Positions 23,501 to 35,300 of a stretch of 64,000 nucleotides of DNA are shown here, piece by piece. The DNA is taken from contig FLMG01004054.1 in NCBI GenBank assembly GCA_900088475.1, positions 1-64,000 on the forward strand, written 5' to 3'. The position numbers and the translations under genes were made by a program. Positions within the stretch are counted from its first letter, which is position 1, and every line of letters starts with the position of its first letter. Origin of the DNA: Hyphochytrium catenoides. Lineage: Eukaryota; Sar; Hyphochytriomycetes; Hyphochytriales; Hyphochytriaceae. The notes under the pieces are model-generated. The model was not told where the DNA came from and searched no databases. It was given only the letters and a program-made list of their open reading frames with translations.

Positions 23501-26500
23501 CTTGTCTTTACAATGGTCCAAGGACCATACATTGTTTGGTGCGTTTCGCTGTAGAAAGTGCCTACAGTCATGTATCCCTCCATCATTGTCTTGTTTCATC
23601 TATGGCCACCTTGGATAAGCCTTTTATTTGATGGGCAGTCTTGCTCTATCCTTTGATCCAAGTCCAAAAAGTCCTTGACAGTTCACACTCTTACCTAACA
23701 CGTTACGTCCTAGGAGCTACAAACCTCAAGGAGAGGGAGGAGAGCTCTTCAAAGTTCAGTTGGATCCAGCAGGAGTGTACGCTGCAGCTTGTAGCTTCGA
23801 CAAATGGATCAGGCTATTCGATTTTTACTCTGGTGCTTGCGTGGCCAAGGTCTCAGGGCATAGTGAACTAATAACTGGAGTGAAGTTCACGCCAGACTGC
23901 AGGAGGTAACAGACGGGACGCACAGAGAGAGCTCTCTGCCATAGAATGATCTTTTTAGCTCTGAGTAATCACACGGAGGACCACCGCGGCCGCTGGGGGA
24001 GAAGCCGCCAGGAAGTGGTCCACCCCACTTATATCCTTCTGTTCTCCAATTGTCTCATCGCTTAGGGGACTTAGCCCTGTCTCTGGTGTTCCATATATAT
24101 CTGATGGTGATACTATCTTCTCTCCCTTATATTCAAGCAAATAATTGCCCTAATTTTAGGTTGATATCGGTCGGGGGAGATGGATGCATATTTGTGTGGA
24201 GGCTGGCGCCGGAGCTAACTGCGGCTATAAAAGGAAGACATGCTGAACTCTTTGGCCACCAACCACTTCAGTCCAGCGAGGACGAGATAATGGCAGATAA
24301 CAAGGACCCAGGGGTGGAGGCAGAGGACCAGGTGGGGCTAGGAAATGGCACAGGCACAAGACAAATGACTTTCTATCAACAGTAATTCTCCGGTCATACT
24401 TATGCAATGTGCCACTTTCTTTTGACAAACCAGGCTAAGCCGCAGCATCAAATAGGGGGGCGGCTGATAGGACTTACCGACCATGTTGAGGATAGTATAC
24501 ATCTTCTTTCTGAGTCTCCACCTGAGCCACCCTCCACTAGAAAAGCACGCGAAGGGAAAGTGGCTGGAAGGGGAACTCCAGAGGTAAGACTCTCGCAAGA
24601 TCATGCCTTGCAACAAGACCTAGCCGATACGTTCTCAATTGTTTTGATTCATGCTAGCTCTTGAGGGTCTCAGAGTTCTATCAAATATTATCAAACTATC
24701 ACTGTCAGATTGGCTTGAAGATTACTTATAGCATTTTGGCAACTATTTCAGTTTGCATTCACGGCTTTCGTCTTGAAGCCATCCTTCAGTTCGTGCTCAC
24801 ACCACGGTTGGTTGTGCTTGAACCTGTGCAGCTGAAAGACAATAAGAAACGTAGAGATCACTTGCATCAGCTTCTGGAGAAGAGTGCGCCTTCATTAAGC
24901 CAGAAAAGGCCTATCTCGACAGCAGTGGAGGAAACGGAACGAGCACAAGCGGGTCAGAGTAGAGACACGAAACTGCTCCTCGCTAGCTGTCAACGTTTTG
25001 TCTCTCACTTGGAGAGTACCTTACAGCCGCTATGCCACTTGACCAAGGGGTTCTTCTCCTTGGTGTCTAAAACACTGTCAATTCCCCCAGACGACCGAAA
25101 AGGCCTAACTCTTACCTGTTGTTTCCGCTCTCCTTCTGCATCGCCTGGGCATTCTACGCCAAACCGAGCTAGATGCCCCTATTTGTCTTCATTGGTACTA
25201 GAATCCCTCCGTTCTTGCTTACATCTTATTGCGGTTGACAGCACTTCTTCTAAGCCTGGTTCCCACTATGTTTGCCTTTGACTGTATAGTGCGGCCTCTA
25301 ACTGCATTGGACAAGGACAAACTGCCTGCTTGGGCCAGAACAACAAAACTGCCATCAGAGGGTCCTGGAGAAACCACCAATAAGAACGCCCAGGCAGAAG
25401 AAAAGGACAGAAAAAGCACCAAGGTAGAGAGCAGGTGGGCTCAGCGAAGCCAAGAGGACTATGAGCTGTTCAGCGAACAAACTGCAGGAACAGATAAGTT
25501 GGGCGACGCTGTCACTTCTCCAGACAAGCTTTCCGCAATTCTAGGTGCGACCAGCAAGGAATACTCTGTTTTAGATAGGGACAAAGCGAAAGAAACTTGG
25601 AATGAGACAATGATGTCCAAGAACCTAGAGCAGGATGATGTGCTTATGGATGAGCCTCAAGCATTACAAGAGAGAAGCGGACTTTCTCCTCCACCCTTGA
25701 CGAGCAGAACAGAGGCAGGAAAGGATGAAGAGGAGGAGGAGACAAGCAGTGTTGTTTATTATATGAAGTCTGATATGGAGGACAGAGGGCTCACCTTCAA
25801 CGTGGCTCTAAAAACAGAAGGTGTGCTGCTTAGTCTGAATTTGGATATCCCACTCTTGGATGTGTGAAAATCGATCCTCCAGTTGCTTTCCTTGAGTGTA
25901 GTCGGTGAGAGATCCTCTTTGTGTCCGACTGGCCGCTATGCCGGTGTGCTTACCGCTCTCTTGTGGATCTCTATTGGTAGTTAAAGAGCCTCAGCCATTG
26001 ATGGACACGACAAGCGAGGCGGAGGAGCCTCAAAGTTCCGTGTTGGAGGAACAGTTCAAGCAGAGAGAAGAACAGAGCGGAAAGCAGCTGCAGAGGGAAG
26101 TTCTTCTTCTTGAAGCAAGTGATAAAATGGAGGTCCGTCCCTCTAGTTTCTTCCCATCTCTACGCAAGCTGGCTAGTTTCGTTTTCCGTTGGCGGCCTGG
26201 CGTCTTGAGATCCACTAGGTGGATCACACGTCACCCTTCTGCCCATCCAGAGTCATTCTAAAGTGAACCTATGAATCGCATTCCATTTCTCAACCACCGC
26301 TTCGTTCTTTCCGGTAGGTCGAAAAAGGAGAAAACGACTTCGATAGGCTCAACCTGAGGAACAGCTTATCCAGGAACTACTTTAAGGGTGCAACAGAGGG
26401 CCGAGCAGACAAAGATGACGGAGATAAAGGCCAGGAGGGAGACGAAGAGCACTCCTCGGCGCCAAAGGTGCTTGCCTCCCCATCTTCCCCTATCGCTGCT

Positions 26501-28378
26501 AAAGAACAAGGAGAAGGGATAAAATCCCTAGCAGAGGAGCGGAAATCGTTGAGGCTCCGACAGAAGCATCAGGCAACAGCTGACGCCGTATCGAATATGA
26601 CCGAGAGGCTAAGGGATCTAGGCATCCTTCCGTAAGTGATATATGTCTTCCTCACGAAATGCGACGGGGCAGCAACTTAACAGAGCAATGGAGGGTAGAA
26701 GAGGGTAATGGGCCCGAGACCTGATGCCTGTCTAAACAGTAGTATCCTCGCGTGTGCAAAAATGGACTAATATTGACAATGGTAACACGGTCACTTCAGG
26801 TCAGAGCCGTCCTCATTAGATCAAGAGGAGTCTGGTGCTGGCTCACTGAAGCAGGAGGGCGAACGTCAAGATGACTTGAGTCGTGGTGGTGACGGTGCAA
26901 GCAGTCCTCATATCTTTGAGAGGGAGGTCGAAAAAGTCGCAGACAGAGAACACGGGGGAGACGAAGAGGCTCCTCCGGTCTTCCAGAGCGAATCCCCAAC
27001 CTCCATTAGTGCTCGCTCTATCAGACTCAAGAATAGTGCCCCTGAGGTGAAGACTGAAAAAGATAAACATGCGCTTAGCGGCCAGGGTTTGTCGAGGAGT
27101 GTGGAGAGCCTCAGGCGGTCCAGCACGGAGGGGCAGGGGGTATCGCGATCTCTCTCCGCCTTCATCTCGGGTCACTCTTCGCTTCAGCCAGCGAGGGAGC
27201 TCAACGTGTCTTATTCTACAATCCCGAAAGGTTACAGAAGGTCCTCCCAAACTGTTCACCCCTCGACCTCTCCCGCTAGCTCGTTAGATGGAGAAGTGAA
27301 CGTTTCGTACTCGGCATTCATCTCTGGTTATGGCACGGGTACTACTTCTGCAGAAGAGGAAACTGTAGAAAAGAAAAGCAGCGCAGGTGGAGCTGAACAA
27401 CTTACGGCTGTAGACGTTTCATACTCTACTTTTATTCCTGGATACACCTCCATAGCGAGGACATCCACTGGGCTGATGGAGGGAGATGTGAAATTGAAGA
27501 ATGAAAGTAAGGGAGAGGATAACGATCTGGAGGTAATGGACATATCTTCACCGGAAGGGACCCTTATAGCTTCGAAGGCCAGCTCAGAGCTTCTCAGCAA
27601 GGTGGAAAGGGGGCTAAGGAGAAGGAGCAGTACTGGCTCTTTGCGAGATGGGGACCAGTCTCGCGATGCGGGATTTGATACTCTAGCTCTCTCACGATCT
27701 ATGGATATAGCTGCGATTCAGGGGACGGATGTGAACGCATCCTTCAGTAACTTTATCACGGGGTATAAGATAAGGAACCTCTCTCAAGTCGAGGCTGGTT
27801 TCTCCGACTCCTTCGTGAAAGCTCATAAAGCCAATGAGGGAGTTACTAATGAGGCCAAACGTGAGGAAGCAGAACTCGAGAAGGGTAGTGAGGGAGTAGC
27901 CCCTCTAGCTCCAGGGCTGCTGGAGATATTACGAAAGGGTTCTACACCCCGGCCTGATACTGAAAAGCAGGAAAAAGATAAGCCAGGCAGTGTTGGTGCA
28001 GGGGATGTGGCCGTTGTAACCTCGCCGGGTACGGATTTGGCACAGATAGAGAAGGCTCTTGAGACCGTAGAGATCGCTGGAAAAACGGCTGTATCTCAAC
28101 TTCAAGCCTTCTCTGCACTGCGTGGGACGAACGAGACCGAGGAACAAAGGGCGACACTAACAACAATGGCCATGCGACTTCGTTCTGTTTACGAGGATAT
28201 CGGGAGAACTTTAGAAGAACTCGAGACCCAAGTAGGTAAAGTGGAAGCGACAGACCGGGAACCGATTATAGGGGAAGAAAGTAATATTCCTTCGGAGCGG
28301 ATGGAAGCGCTAGTGGACAAATATTCTGATAGGCTCGTGGAAGCAGTCATCGCCAAACTAAAACATATACAGGAATAG
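20512..28378 (+). CDS. WDR62/MAPKBP1-like WD40 scaffold with novel repeat tail
   Basis: A large multi-exon WD40 protein of the family that in animals scaffolds JNK signalling and acts at spindle poles. Exons read from splice signals include 20512-20751, 20813-20969, 21027-21163, 21226-21424, from 21486, 22247-22759, 22939-23470, 23714-23905 and from 24160; downstream joins are less certain until the last exon (26800-28378). Family hallmarks: LERVLGITSSHNSSIAINP and VAYPAGCVVV at the start; WD blades SVLVWDMD, RYLYLWDW, VKFWHV, LFFWDV, IRFWNL; LASGD-like IASGDKQGNLRVHDL; SGHSELITGVKF; ISVGGDGCIFVWRL; then LPAWART. The C-terminal ~500 residues are disordered-looking, contain about five VSYS.FI.GY repeats, and end in a helical segment. 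The start could also be ATG 20533. Role in microtubule organisation is inferred from the family. Confidence 0.8.
27140..27770 (+). repeat. VSYS.FI.GY degenerate peptide repeats (coding)
   Basis: Within the last exon of the WDR62-like gene a motif recurs at irregular spacing: SRSLSAFISGH, LNVSYSTIPKGY, VNVSYSAFISGY, VDVSYSTFIPGY and VNASFSNFITGY. The shared core is (V/L)(N/D)(V/A)S(Y/F)S.FI.GY, usually preceded by an acidic residue. The linkers between copies are unrelated Ser/Glu-rich sequence, suggesting short linear motifs conserved against a disordered background. Confidence 0.75.
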
Positions 28379-28565
28379 TGGTCACTGAAGACGTTAGCCT
28401 AATGACTGTCANNNNNNNNNNNNNNNNNNNNNNACGATTTATAGCTGCTTTTGCATGCCATTTAGCTCACAGCGGAAGTGGCAAATAATAGCTTGATGAG
28501 TAGAAATAAATAACTAGACGCCTATCATCAGACTATTTTTCATCCATGGCCAGGACGAAAGTGGC
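28379..28565. other. spacer with assembly gap between convergent genes
   Basis: Only 187 bp separate the stop codons of the WDR62-like gene (+) and the large fusion gene (-). Positions 28412-28433 are 22 undetermined bases (N), an assembly gap. The true spacing is therefore unknown. Confidence 0.9.
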
Positions 28566-29312
28566 CTAGTCTTCAGCTGCAAGTCCGTCATATGGCGAAA
28601 GGCCGTCCTTGTTCTCTATAGTGTCATCCGCACCCTTCTCAATGAGGAACTCGCCAATTGTTCCTTCTCGGTCGTATGCCATAGCGTAGTGCAGAGGGGT
28701 GTTACCTAACAGAAATCAAAAGGGAGAGACCCATCGGAGGAGAGAAATAAGGAAGATTAGTCTCACGCCATCGTACGATGCGGTATCGGACGCCTAAACA
28801 AGGTAAGTCTTTAGCTCTCTTTTGTGCTAGTTCTCCCTCCCTCTAAAGCATTATCCTGCTGTGGTACATTCTGCACTATTATGTACCTCTCTGATTCCTA
28901 TGGTTGACGTTTGCGCCTCGTGCCAACAGCATCTCTGCCATCTTGAGGTTCGTCTGCTGGCAGGCAACGACAAGAAGTGTATTCCCGTTCTCGTCCTCCG
29001 CATTGACGTTGAACCCTTGGTTAAGACTCTCCTCGACCAGCTTCAGACGTCTATTTCGGCATTGGGAGAAGACGGTCTCAATAGTGGGGACCTTGGCTTT
29101 CTCCCTTAATTCTGCGCTTTGTTGCTCTTGCTCTAACTCCGCTTTCTGGGCCTTCTCTTTGACTGAGAGTGGCCGCATTTTATCCAGAGCGACGAGGATC
29201 TTGCGAACATGAAGCTTGTGCTCGACACCTTGAACAATATCAAAGGAGAAAATGAGAAGAAAAAGCGTTTTTGCTCACTGTAAAGGAAGACTGAAGCGAT
29301 AGGTGGGCCGCT

Positions 29313-29347
<35 letters not shown>

Positions 29348-32300
29348 AGGAAAGAAAGAAAGAAAGAAAAGAGATAGCGAGAGAGAAAAAGAGAGGCAAA
29401 AAGAGAGAAAGAGACACCGGATAGAGACGCACTAAGGGGAAAAAAGGAAAGGCACATAGATAACGTAGCTTGGGAGAATGGGAAGACTAAAATAGAAAGT
29501 GCAGTTTGGGTACCGAGGACGTCTCTCATGTCTTCCGCCCTTAGCTCAAGCAAGAACTCTCCATCCACGGAAGCCTCGGTGAATGCTTGCTTATATTGCG
29601 ACAGAGAGAGTGTGTCCAGCCATCGACCCACATCCTCGACCGTCCAGTCCTTCACTTGCGCAGGGAAGTCTTGTTCTAGGGCTTTTCTTGCCTCTTCAGC
29701 TTCTTTCTTTTTCTTCTCCAACTCCTTTTCCCTCTTCTTTTGGCTCATCTCTTTTGCCTCCATTAGCGCCTCTACATTCTTGTTCTTTGCTCGAGGAATG
29801 TTGGCGGCTGCAGCGGCTGCAGCTGCGGCTGCAGCGGTCTCTGCAGAGGACGAGACTGCCGAGTTGGTTGTGTCGGAGTTGATTTGCCTTAAGTTCTTGA
29901 GCATATTCATGGAGCTCATGTAGGACAAAGACATTGACTGCAGGGAAGTAGTAGTTAGTTTGGAAAAGAACATTACATGGTATTGTTAGACGGGCAATGA
30001 GTATCGCAGGAAAGTGAAGAGGGAAATCGAAGACAGAGAGAGGTAGTACGAGAGATTCGGGGACAGAAGCATTTCAGAAGAGGTTCCAGTCAGTTTAGCT
30101 TCACAAGGAAATCGTAAGAGAGCTGTTTCTTCAGGTCACGATATGAAGCAGCAGGAAGAGGGCATGTGGAATAGCGGAGAGAGAGGCTGTCCACGGGTAC
30201 TAGTCAATAACCATGGAGACAAGAGTAAAAAGGAATCTCTTGGGCGAGTCATTGGAACTTTGGAAGAGGTTTAGGAGTCGAGAGGTAATAAAATATAAAG
30301 GATCCCAGGATCTAGTAGATACCTACCATGAACTGAAACTTCATTAGCTCCTCCGTGCTCTGGAAGATTGCCTGACTCTTTTTCTCGTTCTCTTGCGCCC
30401 GAACTGCGGTAGCAGCAGCAGCGGCAGCGGAGGTTGCAGTAGCTGTTTCCAACTCAATGCCTAAGCAAATGGGTTAGATAGGTTTGAGCTATGTAGATCA
30501 AGACGAGCAACTAAGGCGAACCCTTCGCGCAGGAACAGTGCTTTTCTTCCTAAGCAACTTGCGGACCTTACGCTCACGAGGTCCTAGATTATGCTCCGAC
30601 TCCTTCTCGCCTACCTTTTTCTCTTAGGCTATCCAGCTCTCTCTTCTGCTCCTCGAGTAGTTCCATTAAGTTCTTCTGCAGTCGCCCAAACTCTCGCTCC
30701 TTCCTTATTCTTGTGGCTTCCATATCTGCTATTCTCTCTTCTAATGCTTGGAGTGCATTCTTTTTACTCTCAACCTCTCCATAGACCGACGTAAACTGGG
30801 CCTCCAGCTCCCTCTTCTTCCGCTCTCTTTCTGCCCTTTTCAACTGTATGGCCAGCTCTAAGGCATAACTTTCTTGCTCCGCTCTTCCACCTCTCTGACC
30901 AGGTGTCTGCGGCTTCTGAGGGCTCTTGTTGCCGTCACTGGATGTACAACACACCTGAGCTTGTAAACTACGTGCAAGCAACGAGGAAGTACCGCGGAAG
31001 AAGGAAGGAAAGAGAGGGAAATGACAAGACAACGGAAACGAATGGAAAGAAAGAATCAGGGTTGCTGGATGGAGATGAAAACGTTATCTTATTGGTCAAG
31101 GTTCTCACGCACCTGTTCTGACTCAGGCTCCTGCCTCCTCCTTGCGCCATCTTTTGCTCCTGTTCCTGTGTCATGGCCTGAAGGTCCCGCTCGATCTGAT
31201 CAATCTCCCGTAGCTCCTGCTCAAGAACGGAAAGCTCCTTCTCCGAATCCTACCAAGACAAAGGTGAGCTCACCGTCTTATCGGAAAGAGAGTGAATAAT
31301 GGAGCTGTAGCAGGGCAGAGGCTGCATGAAAATCGCAGAAAGGTCAGCATGTGCAAAAGGTCGTCCCGAACGCGCATATGCAAGTTAGAAAAGCATCCTC
31401 GGCTTGAGGATAATGAAGTGAATGGGTTATGAGTACTGCCCAGAGGAGGTAGATTAACAGCAACATGGAACCACCACTTTCGGTAGTGCGCTCCGTAGGG
31501 CCGGCGTAAGCCAAAGCTGGCGCATACCTTAAGGCTGAGGTGAATCTGGCTGACTCTATCCTCTGCCTGTTCCTGAGAGCGGTGAAGAGCGTCTATCTCT
31601 TCCTGCTGCCTCTGAAAGGCGAGCTTAGACTCTTCTATCATACGTAGACCCAATGACAATCGTTCGGGTCCTGAAGGGCAAGGAAGTCAGAAAAGTCGTA
31701 GACTATACGTAGCCGCAAGTGTAAATTGCTTTTGGAAGCAACAGGCCAGGGTCAGAGACAAAAGTGAGGGGTGTACCGGGAGGGGTGTGCTGCCACTCTC
31801 TTTGCCTGGTGGCTCGCTTTCTTCCCAAGTGCCCTCGATATATTCTCTGCACTTCAGTAGCAGCCATCTCAAGAATCCGTCTAGAGGAGGCGTCAAAGCG
31901 TGTAAAGGTTCAGTGCAAATAGACAGCCTTGAAAGTAAAACAACCAAATAGGCTGCACATCACCAACGAAGTATAGAGATAAGATAGAGAGCTGCACAAA
32001 GCTCACCTTTCTCTGTATCTGTCCCTTTCTCTCTTCATCCGGTAGGTCGCCTGTATTTTGGTAGCGCTTTCGTCTTGAACAATAGCCAACTTTTGCCTAT
32101 TCCACTCTCTCTTGGCATCTTTCCTGCCCAGATGTCCACGGAATATTCTTTGTATGACTCTCGAGGCCTTATCTTTCCTCTTTAACCTTGCCCTCTCTCT
32201 GCCTCTATGCCCCCTGTATACTTTTTCAATGTTGACAGCAGCATCATTCTCTCTTTGCTCTTTCCTCTGCTTCTCCCTGAGTCTCTTGGCCCTCTTTCTT

Positions 32301-35300
32301 CCAAGATATCCTCTTCCAATTCTGCAGAGCGTATGAGCTGCCTCCTGCTCTTGCTCTTCCCTCTCCTTTTGTCTTCTTAGCTCCAGACATCGCTTTCTCC
32401 CCATATATCCTCGGTATGCTGCCTGAATGCGTGTGCAGCAGTAGGACTGATGCCTCTCTTTCTCTTGTGCTGCAAGCAGGGCCATATGTCGCTTTCTTTC
32501 TTGATTCGCCTGCATCATCTGGGCGAAGAGACATCTCTGAGCGTGAGCATCTGAACTTTGCGTCTAACAGCTTCAAGCTTGAGACCGTCTAGAAGCTCTT
32601 CCAGTCTCTCATATGTCCCTACCACTACCTCACCATCCGTATGTCTGCGCGTGGGAGATGGTGTACTCCGTCCTATACCAAATCCCCATTCCTTTATAGT
32701 TCTAGTGTTAGCCGGTTCTTCTCCTTACCTCTTGTTTGACCTTCTCGTATTCTTCTATCTTTAGGATGCCCAGGCGGCTCATCTCTGCCTCTTCTTTCTC
32801 CATCTGATCAAAGATGTTGGAAAGCTCAAGCCTAGACACGACGAACGATTTTTCAAAATCGACAGTTGCGAACGGCAGAGTGGCATCTGGAATGCCGAGT
32901 CTCCAAGAACTATCGATAACCTTGCAACTCACCTCTTAGGAAATAGTGTTGGTGGTTCCAGAGGTTGTGGCCTCTCCATGATAGGCGTAGAAGAGTACAG
33001 AGCTTGGGTGGGAGCAACAACTTTCGTTTCTCCTCCTTGTGGTCTTGAAGCTGAGAGAAAGGTGGCGGCCATTGGCAAAGCCAGAGTAGGAGGGGACGAA
33101 GGACGAGGTTCAGGGGAGAAGGAGTTACTGCTCATTTCCTTCTTCTTGACCTCCTCCCCGCGAAGGAAATCGTCTGCGTCTCGAGGCTGGGCCCCCATCG
33201 ACACAAGAGTCTTAATGTTTGTGCCATGAATGTCCTGATCAACTCTGGAAGGCAGCAGCAAGAGAAGTCAGTCAAAATATCGTTTGACGAGTTGCAAAAA
33301 AACGGTATAAGTAAGGAGAGAAGGCTAAAGCTTAGAATTCAAGGCGATGATGTAACATTGGAGGCAACGTGCAAGAAGGAAAGATTAACGCCGCAAGAAC
33401 CATAAAGCAACGTGGCGGCATTTGCGTCGAAGAGAGTGCTGCGCAAAAGACGGAAGTTAGTAGACAAGAGCGGGGCACTGAGAAACACGATAGGAAAAAG
33501 TGACTTCACTGCTCAAGCTAGTAATGCATCGCTCAAGTACCTTTGCACAGTTCTCTCTATGACTTCAAAGACCTCTCGTCTTGTCTGCTTCCTGTTTGAC
33601 ATCTCCAGTTCGAGAGCACGGATCTTTGCAGCATCCTCCTCCGCCCACTGTTTCCGTCTACGTTCTTGCTCCTCTTTTAGTCTTCTGATGTACTGATCTT
33701 CCTCTTCAATGAGTAAGTCCTTCCCTTTCACCTCTTGCTCTCTCTCAATCTCAGCTTGAAGCTGCTCGCGCTCTTTTATAATAGATTCTATAAAGTTCTT
33801 CCTGTTCTCGATTTCTTCGTCTGCATGAATTGATCGCGCAGGCGATGGAGCTGCTAAAGGAATAGACGGCAAAGGCGGGACTGCATGTGAGTCTCTCAAC
33901 CCGCTATCATTGACCTCCACTTTTGATCCTGCATCCGCCTCCTGTTTTGCAGAGTCCTGCAGCGAACTTTCTTGTCCAGATGATAAGACGTCTGAAAGAG
34001 CAGAAGGAAGACCCGGAGACGTGACGGGTGATGGAGGGGATAGAGATTCCGATGGAATCTCGCTATCCTCCTTGGGCAGCTCCTCTGTACGGCCCAAGCG
34101 GTCAAGTTTACTATTCAAGGAAGAGGAGGACGATGCCTCTAGAACAGCCCCGAGAAAGTCAAGCACCTCCTTCTTTCTCTCCTGTCTAATCTCATGTCCT
34201 CCTTTCATCCATAGAACAAATGTTCCGTGAGGCCTTTTCAGCACCTCAGTGACCTTCTCCTTTGCTTTGACCGTCAAGCGCCCAGCTTCATCTAAGCCAC
34301 CTTGGTTCTTTCCGGCACCCCCTGCGGCTTCTTTTTCTTGTTCCCCATAAGACCATTCGTGGAGTGCTGCCCTCCCTTCAACGAAAGGGTCGACGTTAGA
34401 AGCACTTATGAGCAGGTTGTCTGTGGCTTGTAGTGCGAGGATGGGACACGAGATCTTTGGCAGTTGCTTCCGCATATCTACGCCATGTAGTGCGGACTTG
34501 CAAACACGAATTCGACCCTGCAGCAGATTTGAGGTGGAACCATAATCAGTAAGCGACGAGAGAGAAGAATAAGGGCTTTAGATAGAGCGCAGAAGGCGAT
34601 AGAATTGACTAGCCATGGGAGAGGGATTCTCCGAGAACATAGACAGCTGTTCCATGGCAAAAGGAGAGGTTTCTTAAACTAACTAAGCGCAGGGCTCAGT
34701 ACGTCGTCTACAATCTTCGACAGGCGAGAAGAAATCTGACAAAATTGTCAGAACATAGGGAGGCCAAGTGAGGAGACATTGCGAAAGACTAGGAAAATTG
34801 AGGCCTTGTTAACAGAGAGGCACAACAAAGAGCAGTTGGGATACCGAGAACTTCTGCGGGCCCTTACCTCCAGCGTGATCGGGTTGGTTATGGCCGTGTA
34901 AATGTTTAGAGCAAGGTTCTTGTCCACCCTCTGGAGGTAGTCATCCGAGAAGATAAACTTTGAGAAAAAAGAGATCGGCAAATCTGGGCGTTTGTTAGAG
35001 AGGCAGCCGAAGACATTGATGGAGCTGTGCAAGATAGCAGCGAGCTGAGCGTCCACCCGGGCAAAGCCGTTGAGAAGGATGAGAGACTTCATGGAACTTC
35101 TCAAGCAAATACGCAGATTATGCAAGGACTGCAGGTTGGGCTTAACATCATTGGTTGTAGGGTCCGAGGACTTCAGACCGTCCGCGCACACATTCTGTGC
35201 AGCGAAGCACGAGGCAATGTTGGCACCATTACCGATACCAACTAGATGGAAAGGTAGCTGCAGAATAGGCATTTCTCCCTTTGTATGAATATGGCTAATA

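Noticed and set aside
32500-32935. Pseudogene interpretation of the fusion gene because of frame breaks
   Set aside because: Hundreds of codons on both sides stay open and motif-rich, and each break is mended by a single homopolymer base, so decay is less likely than base-calling error.
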